A DNA stretch of 64,000 nt from Ahrensia kielensis DSM 5890 (lineage in GTDB: Bacteria; Pseudomonadota; Alphaproteobacteria; Rhizobiales; Rhizobiaceae). Positions 28,630-37,676 of this stretch are shown one piece after another (position 1 is the stretch's first letter; every line of letters begins with the position of its first letter). The position numbers and the translations under genes were made by a program. Under the pieces are notes generated by a model that was given only the letters and a program-made list of their open reading frames with translations, did no database searches and was not told the DNA's origin. Location: NCBI RefSeq assembly GCF_000374465.1, contig NZ_KB894530.1:64501-128500 (forward strand), given 5' to 3'.

Positions 28630-29313
28630 TTAAGCTGGATCGCCGCTCAGTTCATCATAAAGGCGGATAACGGCATTTTGGCCGGGACGCATGGCTGGGT
28701 ATATATCAAGCACACGCTGCCAAGCATCAAGCGCGGCTTGTTTGTTGCCTGATTGCTCAAGAATATTAGCCATGCCTGACAGGGCGCCGAAATGGCGTGG
28801 TTCCAACGCCAGCACTTTTTGTATGTCAGCCATCGATTTATTGTAGTTTGACATCGCATAGTGCAGCGTTGCGCGCCTGTTCCAGCCTTCTGCATAGTCG
28901 GGTTGGCGCGTTATAACTTGGTCAAGGAGGTCGAGCGCAATGTTGAAGTCCTTGCGCTTGGTTGCCTCATCTGACCACTGCATCAGAAGATCAATGCTGG
29001 CGCTGCCAGAGCGAAACCATTCTGACCAAATATTGCTGGCCAAACGATTTGCTGCGCCCGGTGTACGCGTCTTTTTCAATTGGGTAAAAAAATCATCTAT
29101 GCGCTTTTCGCGCTCTGATTTTACCGCTTCGCTAGCAAGGGGAACGTCGTCAACCTGCGGTATGATCGAATCATCGGGTGGCTGAACCGATTCTAACGGT
29201 TCATCAAATGGCAGGGTTAGCTCATCATCTAGCGCTTGCGCATAGACAGGGCTGCCGGTGGTTGAAACCAGTGATAAAAAGCAAATCGAAAATGGCAAAG
29301 CAAAAAAGCGCAT
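28630..29313 (-). CDS. exported tetratricopeptide-repeat protein
   Basis: A 227-residue protein with a signal peptide (MRFFALPFSICFLSLVSTTGSPVYAQ), an acidic Pro-rich linker (about 27-65), and about three tetratricopeptide repeats (about 105-215). The best-preserved repeat is IALDLLDQVITRQPDYAEGWNRRATLHY, written here as positions 127-154, and the next has SMADIQKVLALEPRHFGALSGMA. TPR proteins mediate protein contacts; here the place of action should be the periplasm. No enzyme motif is present. It precedes the alpha/beta hydrolase gene on the same strand. Confidence 0.87.
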   Translation of the reverse strand: MRFFALPFSICFLSLVSTTGSPVYAQALDDELTLPFDEPLESVQPPDDSIIPQVDDVPLASEAVKSEREKRIDDFFTQLKKTRTPGAANRLASNIWSEWFRSGSASIDLLMQWSDEATKRKDFNIALDLLDQVITRQPDYAEGWNRRATLHYAMSNYNKSMADIQKVLALEPRHFGALSGMANILEQSGNKQAALDAWQRVLDIYPAMRPGQNAVIRLYDELSGDPA

Positions 29314-29405
29314 AAAACCAATCTATGGTTTAGATGCGCTTCGTCAAATGCAAATATTTGTGATCGCCGCAAAAGTTGGTACTTTGCGGCAATTAAAATA
29401 ACAAA

Positions 29406-29531
29406 TTAGCCCTGGCGTGCTTTAAAGCGCGGGTTTTGCTTGTTGATGATGTAAACGCGACCTTTACGACGAACCAGACGGTTGTTGCGGTCACGGCCTT
29501 TTAACGCTTTGAGCGAATTTGTAATTTTCAT
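29406..29531 (-). CDS. rpmJ: ribosomal protein L36 (bL36), cysteine-free type
   Basis: A 41-residue ribosomal protein of the large subunit, starting [17 protein letters not shown] and containing the highly conserved [17 protein letters not shown]. The start at 29531 is fixed by homology; the open frame extends upstream but that part is not protein-like. This is the alphaproteobacterial form lacking the zinc-binding Cys and His residues of the canonical form, so it should not need zinc. The gene stands alone between the TPR and purK genes. Confidence 0.96.
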   Translation of the reverse strand: MKITNSLKALKGRDRNNRLVRRKGRVYIINKQNPRFKARQG

Positions 29532-29676
29532 TTTCTTTGCTCTGTCTTGGTTTAGTTGACTTGAGTCAAGCCAAACAAAAACGCGCCATTGGCGCGCAGA
29601 ATTAAGTTGCTGGTGGATACATATATTTGATGGCACATGTCAACCGGTATCGCTGAAAATATAGCTGAATTTACCG

Positions 29677-30762
29677 CTATTTATGAGTCAGCAGCCGTGT
29701 GAAATGACCCATTTTGCGGCCATCACGTGCTTCAGCCTTGCCATAATTGTGCAAAACAACGTTCGATTCGTTGGCCAATGTGATCAATTTTTCAATGTCG
29801 TTGCCAAGTAAATTTTCCATGACGCAATCGCTATGGCGGTGCTGTTTTGCCAGCGGCCAGCCGATACAGCAGCGAATGTGTTGCTCAAATTGGGAAACGC
29901 TACAGGCAGCCTCCGTCCAGTGGCCGGAATTATGCACGCGCGGTGCAAATTCGTTCGCAATCAAGCTGCCATCGGCCATGACGAAGAATTCTAGTCCCAG
30001 CGTGCCGACATAATCGAGCGCGTTTATCAGGCGCGTTGCTTCACCGATTGCCTCATTCTTTGTGGCTTCTGATACGGAGGCGGGAACGGTGGACGAAAAC
30101 AGAATACCATTCTTGTGGATGTTTTCTGCCGGTTCAAAACACGTCACGCTGCCATCACGACCACGGCTCGCAATGACAGAAATTTCGCTGGTAAAATCAA
30201 CAAAACCTTCAAGGATCGCCGGTGCGTCTTTGAAGTCTTCGATCGCTTGGGCGGGTGATAAATCGCTTTTCTCACTTGAAAAGCGGATCTGGCCTTTGCC
30301 ATCATAGCCGAAACGGCGAGTTTTCAAGATACCGCGTCCACCAAACTCTAACAGTGCAGCTTCAAGTGCATCTGCGTTTTCAATGTCACGATAAGGTGCT
30401 GTTTTAAGACCTGATTGTTGTAGAAATTCTTTTTCAACCAGACGGTCTTGGGAAATGCGTAATGCGCGTGCTGCTGGATAAACTGCAATGTTTTTCGCAA
30501 GAGCTTCGACAGCGGCAACGTCGATATTTTCAAACTCATAAGTGACTACGTCGCTCATTTCAGCAAGACGTGCTAAACCATCTGCATCATCATAAGTAGC
30601 TTGGATATGGGTGTTTGTGACTTGTGAAGCGGGGCAATCTTGCTGCGGCTCGAGCACAACTGTCTTAAATCCAAGGCGTGCTGCTGCTAGTGCCAGCATA
30701 CGTGCCAATTGACCGCCGCCAATAATACCGATTGTTGAACCGGCGGGGAGGGGCTTTGTCAT
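29677..30762 (-). CDS. purK: N5-carboxyaminoimidazole ribonucleotide synthase
   Basis: ATP-grasp enzyme of purine synthesis that carboxylates 5-aminoimidazole ribonucleotide using bicarbonate and ATP. The N-terminus has GIIGGGQLARMLALAAARLG, then the ATP-grasp core with LKTRRFGYDGKGQ, EGFVDFTSEISVI, LGLEFFVMADG and NEFAPRVHNSGHWT. Its 361 residues match the family. It lies 3 bases downstream of purE, which makes the next product in the pathway; the two form an operon. Confidence 0.96.
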   Translation of the reverse strand: MTKPLPAGSTIGIIGGGQLARMLALAAARLGFKTVVLEPQQDCPASQVTNTHIQATYDDADGLARLAEMSDVVTYEFENIDVAAVEALAKNIAVYPAARALRISQDRLVEKEFLQQSGLKTAPYRDIENADALEAALLEFGGRGILKTRRFGYDGKGQIRFSSEKSDLSPAQAIEDFKDAPAILEGFVDFTSEISVIASRGRDGSVTCFEPAENIHKNGILFSSTVPASVSEATKNEAIGEATRLINALDYVGTLGLEFFVMADGSLIANEFAPRVHNSGHWTEAACSVSQFEQHIRCCIGWPLAKQHRHSDCVMENLLGNDIEKLITLANESNVVLHNYGKAEARDGRKMGHFTRLLTHK

Positions 30763-30765
30763 GAT

Positions 30766-31257
30766 CTAGCTTTCGTTTGATGGATATTGTGAAACACGGG
30801 CAGTATTTGCGGCGCGCCAATCATTCAGGCGGTCAGCCAGTTCATCATCCGTGATCGCAAGAACGGCAGTTGCTAATAATGCTGCATTAATAGCGCCAGC
30901 TTTGCCGATTGCCAGTGTTCCAACCGGAATGCCGGCCGGCATTTGAACGATAGAGAGGAGCGAATCTTGGCCCGATAGTGCTTTACTTTGAATAGGAACG
31001 CCAAACACAGGAAGCGTTGTGAGCGCAGCTGTCATGCCCGGCAAATGCGCAGCGCCGCCTGCACCAGCAATAATAACCGAAAAACCTTCTTCTTTGGCTG
31101 TTTTGGCGAATTCATACATGCGCTCAGGTGTGCGATGGGCTGAAATGATGCGTGCTTCATAAGCAACATCCAAATCGTCCAACATATTGGCGGCATGTTC
31201 CATGGTTGGCCAATCAGATTGGCTGCCCATAATGATCGCGACTTTGTGTTCAGTCAT
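30766..31257 (-). CDS. purE: N5-carboxyaminoimidazole ribonucleotide mutase
   Basis: Moves the carboxyl group of N5-CAIR to give 4-carboxyaminoimidazole ribonucleotide, the step after PurK. Class I PurE marks are [15 protein letters not shown], the active-site SAHRTPERM (catalytic His), and [14 protein letters not shown]. At 163 residues it is full length. It is the first gene of purEK and lies 20 bases downstream of a DUF465 gene on the same strand, which probably belongs to the same transcript. Confidence 0.97.
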   Translation of the reverse strand: MTEHKVAIIMGSQSDWPTMEHAANMLDDLDVAYEARIISAHRTPERMYEFAKTAKEEGFSVIIAGAGGAAHLPGMTAALTTLPVFGVPIQSKALSGQDSLLSIVQMPAGIPVGTLAIGKAGAINAALLATAVLAITDDELADRLNDWRAANTARVSQYPSNES

Positions 31258-31277
31258 AAGAGGCGGTCTTTCTGGTT

Positions 31278-31481
31278 TTAAGCGATGATATCTGGCAGGA
31301 TTTGGTCTTCCAACTGCTTAAGCTTGTCCTTTATGGCAAGTTTTTTCTTCTTCATGCGTTGGATTTGTAGTGGATTACAGCCTGCAGCCACCATGGCGGT
31401 GATAGCAGCATCAAAGTCAGCGTGTTCTGTTTTGAGACGTGCATGAGACAAGCGCAGCTCAGCTTCATCCTGATCTGACAT
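31278..31481 (-). CDS. DUF465 (YdcH-like) small coiled-coil protein
   Basis: A 67-residue DUF465 protein, highly charged and almost entirely helical. The family motif [12 protein letters not shown] is followed by the basic [19 protein letters not shown] helix, typical of YdcH relatives. The ATG at 31481 ([10 protein letters not shown]) is preferred over the ATG at 31514 because it matches the family length of about 65-75. Function is unknown. It precedes purE by 20 bases and is divergent from a second DUF465 gene at 31640. Confidence 0.85.
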   Translation of the reverse strand: MSDQDEAELRLSHARLKTEHADFDAAITAMVAAGCNPLQIQRMKKKKLAIKDKLKQLEDQILPDIIA

Positions 31482-31639
31482 GGTTGTTTTCCTGCTTGGC
31501 TTGCTGTGATTCAATAACTGTTAAGCGTCCCTTTATCATAGAATTAGAGAATAGAAAATCCTACTAAGAAGGGTTCGACAAAGTGCGGATTATCTGACAA
31601 CATTTTAATGTTATCAACGTCACAATTGGAGGTATTTAT

Positions 31640-31828
31640 ATGTCTATATCAGGCCATCTTGATTCATTGCAGCGTAAACACGGGGCATTGGAAGCGGAGA
31701 TTGCAGACATTAGCGCGAGTCCTTTACCGGACCAAACGCGGGTCAGTGCACTGAAAGTGAAAAAACTCCATTTGAAAGAGCAAATCGAAAAACTAAAATC
31801 ATCACAAATGGATGAAACGAAACACTAA
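31640..31828 (+). CDS. second DUF465 (YdcH-like) small protein
   Basis: A 62-residue protein of the same DUF465 family as the gene on the other strand. The family core is HLDSLQRKHGALEAEI, then LKVKKLHLKEQIEKL. A good ribosome-binding site (ggagg, 31629-31633) precedes the ATG. Together with the divergent copy at 31278 it makes a head-to-head pair of paralogues around a 158-base shared promoter region, which suggests an old duplication or joint control. Function is unknown. Confidence 0.85.
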   Translation: MSISGHLDSLQRKHGALEAEIADISASPLPDQTRVSALKVKKLHLKEQIEKLKSSQMDETKH

Positions 31829-32179
31829 TTCCTAAAACATGTAGACCGAACTAGGTCACAAATAACATGCAGCTGCATATATCTGAGATCAATGATTTCA
31901 TATATGCGGCTGTTTCTCTTTAGATTTATAGATCAAGCAGGGTCTCAAATTTTAAGCGCTGAACCCGCTGGGCATAAATCGCCAATCCTTCAAATATCAC
32001 CCCAAACCACACCGTGGCGGCTTAATTCATCCATAAAATGAAGCTGATTGGCCGTGCCAGTGGTTACAGTCCATCATTCTAACGTTGCCAAAGCTCTAAA
32101 TTTGAGCAAAACGTCATCGCGCCGCATTGCGGTCGAGATTGACCTGCAAAATATTGCGTAACAAATTGTGAGATTGACT
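31829..32179. other. intergenic region with candidate terminator
   Basis: No gene is visible here. Arms agctgcatatat (31871-31882) and atatatgcggct (31900-31911) form a hairpin followed by gtttctctttag, a plausible terminator for the DUF465 gene. The remaining 260 bases before the ThiE-like gene show nothing I can name. Confidence 0.5.
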
Positions 32180-32839
32180 ATGACAGACAGCATCGAAAAC
32201 CGCCCACGTCTGGTGTTAATTACACCGTCAGATATTGGCGATGATGTATTAATTACACAAATTCAGGCAGCTTTATCGGGCGGTGATGTCGCTTCAATTA
32301 TCGTGCCTCAATATGAGCTTGATGAAGACCGCTACCAAAATTTGCTCAGCGCGATCGTGCGCGATGGCCAAGCGGAAGGCGTTGCTGTTGTTTCTGCTGG
32401 TGACACGCGCATTGCGGGCCGCTGCGAAGTTGATGGTACGCATGTTGTTGGTGGATATTCAGAAGTGCGCACAGCGCTTAAGGAGTTTGGCCATAAGTGG
32501 ATTGTTGGTTCAGGCGGGGCTGAAACCAAGCATGCCGCTTTGATGATGGGTGAAGAAAATCCCGATTATGTTTTCTTTGGCCGATTTGGGCAGGATACAC
32601 ATAGCGAACCGCATAAGCGCAATTTGGAATTGGCGACATGGTGGTCTTCGGTCGTTGAAGTGCCGTGTATTCTTATGGGCGGCAATGATTTGGCGTCGCT
32701 TGAAACGGCTGCGCAAACAGGTACGGATTTCGTTGCGCTTTCGGCAGCCATTCTTGGCGATGGCATTGATGCCAAGGCGGCATGTGCGCAAGCTAATGAA
32801 GTTTTACAGACATTTGTTTTTGCTGACGGTGAGGATTAA
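32180..32839 (+). CDS. thiamine-phosphate-synthase-like protein
   Basis: A 219-residue TIM-barrel protein of the ThiE/TenI superfamily. The pattern fits: PRLVLITPSDI at the N-terminus, VAVVSAGDTRIA, VDGTHVVGGY in place of the usual ADGVHLGQ, WIVGSGGAETKHAALMMGEENPDYVFFGRFG, and VPCILMGGN. Several pyrophosphate-site residues of true ThiE are not conserved, so it may have a different or regulatory role; many rhizobia carry such a paralogue next to the SEL1 gene. The ATG at 32180 is preferred over the GTG at 32168. The stop overlaps the next start by one base (taatg), showing translational coupling. Confidence 0.78.
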   Translation: MTDSIENRPRLVLITPSDIGDDVLITQIQAALSGGDVASIIVPQYELDEDRYQNLLSAIVRDGQAEGVAVVSAGDTRIAGRCEVDGTHVVGGYSEVRTALKEFGHKWIVGSGGAETKHAALMMGEENPDYVFFGRFGQDTHSEPHKRNLELATWWSSVVEVPCILMGGNDLASLETAAQTGTDFVALSAAILGDGIDAKAACAQANEVLQTFVFADGED

Positions 32840-33822
32840 TGATCAAATTGGTTCCAAAGGTTCGTTTGTATCTTGTGGCTTTGTGCCTTGTCGCGCAGCC
32901 ATCTTTTGCTGCCGAAAACCCTTTTGAACCTGCACCTGTGGGCGTTGAGAATCCTAAGGGCAATGAACCGGCGTTATCGCGGTTTGGTGAAAAACCTGCG
33001 GATGAAGCCTACGGCGCTTTTCAGCGCGGATATTATATAACAGCGCGCAATCTTGCGCTTCCGCGCGCTGAAAAAGGCGATGCTGCTGCACAGACACTTC
33101 TTGCGGAGATTTATTCGCGCGGTCTTGGTATTCCACGTGATCCAGAATTGGCCGGAGAGTGGTATGAAAAAGCGGCGGCTCAAGGTGTGCCCGAAGCGCA
33201 ATTTCAATATGCTCTTTTATTGTTGGAACGCGGCGATGCAGATTCAGTACCGCGTGAAGAAGCGGTGCGCCTGATGAAAGCTGCGGCTGATGCTGGTAAT
33301 GCGATGGCGCAATTCAATTATGCCCAGCTTATTATTGCGCACAGCCCTGGCTTTAAGGGGCAGGTTGATGCGTTTAAATATTACCGCCGTGCTGCAGAGC
33401 GCAATGTGCCTGATGCACAATATGCGGTTGCTCAATATTATACAGCTGGAACGGGTGATGTGCAGGTCGATCTTACCGAAGCACGCAAATGGTTGGCACG
33501 CGCAGCCGTTCACAATTTCGATTCTGCACAATTAGAACTGGGTAACATGCTGCTGAGCGGCATTGGCGGTGAACGGGACTTGAAAGCTGGTTTTGGCTGG
33601 ATAAAACGTGCTGCTGTGACCGGAAATGTCGCTGCGCAGGTTGCGTTGGCGAAACTATATTGGGCCGGCATTGGTGTTGAGGCTGATTCAAAAGAAGCAG
33701 CAGCATGGTATGTTCTTGCGCGCCGCGCTGGCATGCGCGACCGTGTGTTGGATGATTTTTGGGAAGGCATATCGGGCGAGGTTCAGCAGGCTTCTATCGA
33801 ACGGGCGAACCGTTTGCGATAA
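32839..33822 (+). CDS. exported SEL1-repeat protein
   Basis: A 327-residue protein with a signal peptide (LVPKVRLYLVALCLVAQPSFAAE) and about six SEL1-like repeats (about 50-310). Characteristic repeat pieces are LLAEIYSRGLGIPRDPELAGEW, split here at positions 74-95, AEWYEKAAAQGVPEAQ-type blocks, and LAKLYWAGIGVEADSKEAAA near the end. SEL1 repeats are alpha-solenoids that bind proteins; in rhizobia such proteins act in signalling or envelope processes. No enzyme motif is seen. Its start overlaps the stop of the ThiE-like gene by one base, so they are translated from one mRNA. Confidence 0.88.
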   Translation: MIKLVPKVRLYLVALCLVAQPSFAAENPFEPAPVGVENPKGNEPALSRFGEKPADEAYGAFQRGYYITARNLALPRAEKGDAAAQTLLAEIYSRGLGIPRDPELAGEWYEKAAAQGVPEAQFQYALLLLERGDADSVPREEAVRLMKAAADAGNAMAQFNYAQLIIAHSPGFKGQVDAFKYYRRAAERNVPDAQYAVAQYYTAGTGDVQVDLTEARKWLARAAVHNFDSAQLELGNMLLSGIGGERDLKAGFGWIKRAAVTGNVAAQVALAKLYWAGIGVEADSKEAAAWYVLARRAGMRDRVLDDFWEGISGEVQQASIERANRLR

Positions 33823-33968
33823 ATTCAGGCAACCCAAAAATGCGTGCCCATCTTGCATATTTGCGGCTTTTATGGTCATGAACCGCAAAATGATGTGCTG
33901 AAGCACCATTGACCAATTTAACGTAAGAGTGCGCAGCGTCACTCTGCTAATCATAAACGAGATGAGCT

Positions 33969-34535
33969 ATGAAGATTAACGGCAACGAAATTAAGCCGGG
34001 CAATGTTATTGAGCACAATAAAAGCCTGTGGGTCGCGGTTAAAACCAATGCGGTGAAACCGGGCAAAGGCGGCGCGTTCAATCAGGTTGAATTGAAAAAC
34101 CTGATCGATGGCTCAAAACTCAATGAACGTTTTCGCTCTAGTGAAACAGTTGAAAAAGTTCGCCTTGAGCAAAAAGACTATCAGTTTCTTTATGAGCAGG
34201 ATGGTGCACTGGTTTTCATGGATTCTGAAACCTATGAACAGCTTGAACTTCAACGTGATTTCGTTGGTGACCGCGCAGCATTTTTGCAAGACGGCATGAT
34301 TGTTACGGTTGAAAGCCACGAAGAAAAGCCAATTGGTATTCAATTGCCGGGTCAAGTGACGCTTGAAATCACTGAGGCTGATCCTGTTGTTAAAGGTCAG
34401 ACAGTGTCTTCATCATATAAGCCTGCAGTGCTGGAAAATGGTGTGCGTGTTATGGTGCCGCCATTCATTACTGCTGGCGAAAGAATTATCGTGGATACGA
34501 CGGATGTTACTTATGTAAAGCGTGCTGAAAGTTAA
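33969..34535 (+). CDS. efp: elongation factor P
   Basis: Translation factor that rescues ribosomes stalled at polyproline stretches. The protein, 188 residues, has the three-barrel layout: an N-terminal KOW-like domain with [31 protein letters not shown] (positions 4-34), in which the lysine of the KPGKGG loop is the usual modification site, then an OB domain with [12 protein letters not shown] and a C-terminal OB domain ending GERIIVDT. Its 188 residues match the family. This genome encodes at least one very proline-rich protein (DUF882, 6601-8511), a natural client. Confidence 0.97.
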   Translation: MKINGNEIKPGNVIEHNKSLWVAVKTNAVKPGKGGAFNQVELKNLIDGSKLNERFRSSETVEKVRLEQKDYQFLYEQDGALVFMDSETYEQLELQRDFVGDRAAFLQDGMIVTVESHEEKPIGIQLPGQVTLEITEADPVVKGQTVSSSYKPAVLENGVRVMVPPFITAGERIIVDTTDVTYVKRAES

Positions 34536-34606
34536 GCTTGCCTGCTGATATCTTTATGCCGGTTACTCGGTGTCCACTTACTTAAAAAACGTTTTAGGAA
34601 TATAAA

Positions 34607-35410
34607 ATGGCTCGTTCTGCCCTGATGAATGTAATGGTCCAGGCCGCTGTGAAAGCTGGCCGCGGACTGTCACGCGACTTCGGCGAAGTGCAAAATTTGC
34701 AAGTGTCCGTGAAGGGACCGGGCGATTTTGTTAGTCAGGCGGATACACGCGCTGAGAAAATTCTTTTTGAAGAATTAGAAAAAGCACGTCCTGCATTTGG
34801 TTTTCTTATGGAAGAGGGCGGTGTTAAAGAAGGCACCGATCCTCAAAGCCGTTGGATCATTGACCCGCTCGATGGCACCACTAACTTTTTGCATGGTATT
34901 CCGCATTTTGCGATTTCCATTGCGCTAGAGCGGCACGGCGTTATTACAGCTGGCCTTATCTACAATCCCGTTACTGACGAAATGTATACCGCTGAACGTG
35001 GGGGCGGGGCATTTTTGAATGACCGCCGTCTTCGCGTTGCCGCACGACGTGAACTAACAGATTGCGTTGTTGCTTGCGGCTTGCCGCATCTTGGACGCGG
35101 CGATCACGGAAAATTCTTGATTGAGCTACGCAATGTTATGAACAATTGTGTTGGTGTGCGTCGCGGCGGTGCAGCTTCACTTGATTTGGCTTATGTTGCT
35201 GCTGGCCGTTATGATGGCTATTGGGAAAACCATTTAAGTGCTTGGGATATTGCTGCAGGTATTATTCTGGTGCGTGAAGCCGGTGGTTTCGTCTCTGACG
35301 TCAATGGTGGGCAAACGATGCTGGATGCAGGCAATATTCTTGCAGGCAATGAATATATTCACAAGCAGCTTGGTGAAACTGTTCGTAAGCCGCTCAAAAC
35401 AGCAAAATAG
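34607..35410 (+). CDS. suhB: inositol-1-monophosphatase family protein
   Basis: Mg-dependent, Li-sensitive phosphatase fold. Metal-site motifs are EEGG (about 71-74) and DPLDGTTNFLHGIPHF (about 85-100), with the third, WDIAAGIILVREAGG, near 210. These match SuhB/IMPase proteins of 260-270 residues. It may dephosphorylate inositol phosphate or a related sugar phosphate; the E. coli relative also helps antitermination of rRNA transcription. It follows efp by 71 bases on the same strand. Confidence 0.93.
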   Translation: MARSALMNVMVQAAVKAGRGLSRDFGEVQNLQVSVKGPGDFVSQADTRAEKILFEELEKARPAFGFLMEEGGVKEGTDPQSRWIIDPLDGTTNFLHGIPHFAISIALERHGVITAGLIYNPVTDEMYTAERGGGAFLNDRRLRVAARRELTDCVVACGLPHLGRGDHGKFLIELRNVMNNCVGVRRGGAASLDLAYVAAGRYDGYWENHLSAWDIAAGIILVREAGGFVSDVNGGQTMLDAGNILAGNEYIHKQLGETVRKPLKTAK

Positions 35411-35447
35411 TAATTATCGACTTCTCTTGCCATTGACGCTTTCAATT

Positions 35448-35504
35448 TAGCCATAGTTTCTACTATGGTTGGTTTGTGAATTTGGTGCAGGTGCTTCGGC
35501 ACCT
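35448..35504 (+). other. two hairpins between suhB and the MotA-like gene
   Basis: Arms ccatagt/actatgg (35451-35457 and 35462-35468) around ttct are followed by ttggtttg and may terminate suhB. A second hairpin, aggtgc-ttcg-gcacct (35489-35504), has the very stable UUCG loop and sits 23 bases before the next start codon, next to its ribosome-binding site. Confidence 0.55.
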
Positions 35505-35527
35505 CTAAGAGTGGGAGACGATGATCG

Positions 35528-36562
35528 ATGGCGATCAATGGTCCTGACGATCAGGTGGCGGCAGATACGCGCCGTAAATTCGATCCGTATAGGCTTTCAA
35601 ATCCGCAGGTATTCCTGCTTTCGATGGTGATATTCCTCGTTATTGTTGGCTTTTTAGCTGCTATTTTATATCGCCAAATATCGACAGCCTTTGTTACCAA
35701 TCCCGGCTTGAACGGCCTTATTCTTGGTGTTCTTTTCGTTGGTGTGGTTCTCGCATTTCTTCAAGTTGTCAGGCTTTTCCGTGAGGTTGGCTGGGTCAAT
35801 TCTTTCAAATCTGGCGATACGGTCAATGCGGCACGCAAAGAGCCTGTGCTCTTAGCGCCTATGCGTTCGTTGCTGAGCCGTCAGCAATCGGTGTCCATCA
35901 GCACGGTTTCGATGCGTTCCATTTTGGATTCCATCGGTACGCGCCTTGATGAAAGCCGCGATACCTCACGCTATCTCATTGGCTTGCTCGTGTTCCTCGG
36001 CCTTCTGGGCACGTTTTGGGGGCTATTGCAGACCATTGGTTCGATTGGTGCAACCATTCAGTCGCTTGATCCTGGCTCTGGCGATGCCAATGATATTTTG
36101 GATGCGCTGAAAGCTGGTCTTGCTTCGCCTTTAGAGGGCATGGGCACAGCGTTTTCTTCATCCTTGTTTGGTCTGTCCGGCTCTTTGGTTCTTGGCTTTC
36201 TTGATCTGCAAGCAGGACGCGCACAAAACCGTTTCTACATAGAGCTTGAAAACTGGCTTTCTTCTGTCACGGACCCCGATTCAGGTGCAGCTCTTGCTGT
36301 TGCAGGTGGTGATACCTCAAACTTGAAAGCGATTACTGACCGTTTGACTGCAATGCAAAGTGAAAGCGGCGGTGGAAACCAACGCCAGAATGCAGCACTT
36401 GGTTCGCTTGCAGAGGGCATACAGGGGCTGGTTAAGTCGATGCGCAGTGAACAGCAAATGATGCGTGATTGGGCTGATGCACAAGCAAAAGAGCAAAAAG
36501 CAATTCGCGAAACATTGACTGAATTATCTCAAGCAATTCAGAAGCTGTCAAAGGACAAATAG
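35528..36562 (+). CDS. MotA/TolQ/ExbB-like proton channel protein
   Basis: A 344-residue inner-membrane protein. Transmembrane segments are near 27-49, 60-82, 147-170 and 205-225; the third, with LVFLGLLGTFWGLLQTIGSIGA, and the following GMGTAFSSSLFGLSGSLVLGFLDLQ carry the MotA/TolQ/ExbB signature. A C-terminal region about 270-344 is soluble and coiled. It should form a proton-driven stator with the OmpA-type partner encoded directly downstream (start codon abuts this stop). The pair is conserved in rhizobia but is not the flagellar MotAB; the process it powers is unknown, probably at the envelope. Confidence 0.9.
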   Translation: MAINGPDDQVAADTRRKFDPYRLSNPQVFLLSMVIFLVIVGFLAAILYRQISTAFVTNPGLNGLILGVLFVGVVLAFLQVVRLFREVGWVNSFKSGDTVNAARKEPVLLAPMRSLLSRQQSVSISTVSMRSILDSIGTRLDESRDTSRYLIGLLVFLGLLGTFWGLLQTIGSIGATIQSLDPGSGDANDILDALKAGLASPLEGMGTAFSSSLFGLSGSLVLGFLDLQAGRAQNRFYIELENWLSSVTDPDSGAALAVAGGDTSNLKAITDRLTAMQSESGGGNQRQNAALGSLAEGIQGLVKSMRSEQQMMRDWADAQAKEQKAIRETLTELSQAIQKLSKDK

Positions 36563-37594
36563 ATGGCTTTGGCACGCAGAAGACGCGGTAACTCTCAGGT
36601 CGATTATTGGCCAGGCTTTGTGGATGCTTTATCCACATTGCTGCTTGCGATCATGTTTCTTCTGTCTGTTTTTGTGCTGGCGCAATTTTTACTCAGCCAG
36701 GAAATTACCGGAAAAGATGCTGTTCTTAACCGGCTAAACGCCCAAATCAATGAATTGACCAGCTTATTAGCGCTTGAGCGATCTGATCGTCAGGATGTTG
36801 AAGATCAATTGCTCAGCTTGCAAAGTTCTTTGCAAACCAATGAAGCAGAGCGCTCGCGCCTACAGCAATTATTGGCTGGCGGTGCAGGTGCAGCACAAGA
36901 AGCCAATGAACGCGCCGGGTTGCTATCAGAAGAGCTGGATGACGAGAAACAAATTAGCCAGCGTGCGCTTAGTCAAGTTGAGCTTCTCAATCAGCAAATT
37001 TCTGCCTTGCGCAAACAGATTTCTGCGCTGGAAAGTGCGCTTGATATTTCTGAGAAACGTGATGATGCCGCGAACGCCAAAATTGCCGATCTTGGCAAGC
37101 GTTTGAACGTTGCTCTGGCCCAGCGGGTGCAGGAGCTTAACCGTTATCGTTCAGACTTTTTTGGACGGCTGCGCGAAATTTTGTCAGACCGCGAAAATAT
37201 TCGCATTGTTGGCGACCGTTTTGTTTTCCAATCCGAAGTGCTTTTCTCTTCAGGTGGCGCTGAAATCAATGATGCAGGCCGCACAGAAATGGCAAAGCTG
37301 GCCGATGCTATCAAACAGCTAGAGACCGAAATTCCCGAAGAGATTAATTGGGTTCTGCGTGTTGATGGTCACACCGATGATGTGCCGTTATCGGGCAATG
37401 GGCGTTACCGCGATAACTGGGAGCTTTCATCGGCGCGTGCGACATCTGTTGTCAAATTCTTGATTACGCAAGGTGTGACTCCGCGCCGCTTGGTTGCGGC
37501 TGGGTTTGGCGAGTTTCAGCCGCTTGTTGAGGGTGATACGGATAGCGTTCGCAGTCGTAACCGCCGCATTGAGCTTAAACTCACCGAGCGATGA
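36563..37594 (+). CDS. MotB/OmpA-like peptidoglycan-binding stator protein
   Basis: A 343-residue partner of the MotA-like channel. A single N-terminal transmembrane helix (about 20-45, VDALSTLLLAIMFLLSVFVL) has a conserved Asp at its start, the expected proton site. A long coiled coil follows (about 50-190, heptads rich in Leu, Gln and Glu). The C-terminal OmpA domain (about 200-343) has LRVDGHTDDVPLSG and NWELSSARATSVVKFL, which bind peptidoglycan, and ends with RNRRIELKL. The start codon touches the stop of the upstream gene, so the two are translated together. Confidence 0.93.
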   Translation: MALARRRRGNSQVDYWPGFVDALSTLLLAIMFLLSVFVLAQFLLSQEITGKDAVLNRLNAQINELTSLLALERSDRQDVEDQLLSLQSSLQTNEAERSRLQQLLAGGAGAAQEANERAGLLSEELDDEKQISQRALSQVELLNQQISALRKQISALESALDISEKRDDAANAKIADLGKRLNVALAQRVQELNRYRSDFFGRLREILSDRENIRIVGDRFVFQSEVLFSSGGAEINDAGRTEMAKLADAIKQLETEIPEEINWVLRVDGHTDDVPLSGNGRYRDNWELSSARATSVVKFLITQGVTPRRLVAAGFGEFQPLVEGDTDSVRSRNRRIELKLTER

Positions 37595-37676
37595 GTTAGC
37601 GACAAGGCAGTATTCTATTTGAACGTTTGGGGCCATCGCCGATCAGTCGATTATATATCCGCGCTCCGGTTTTTCA

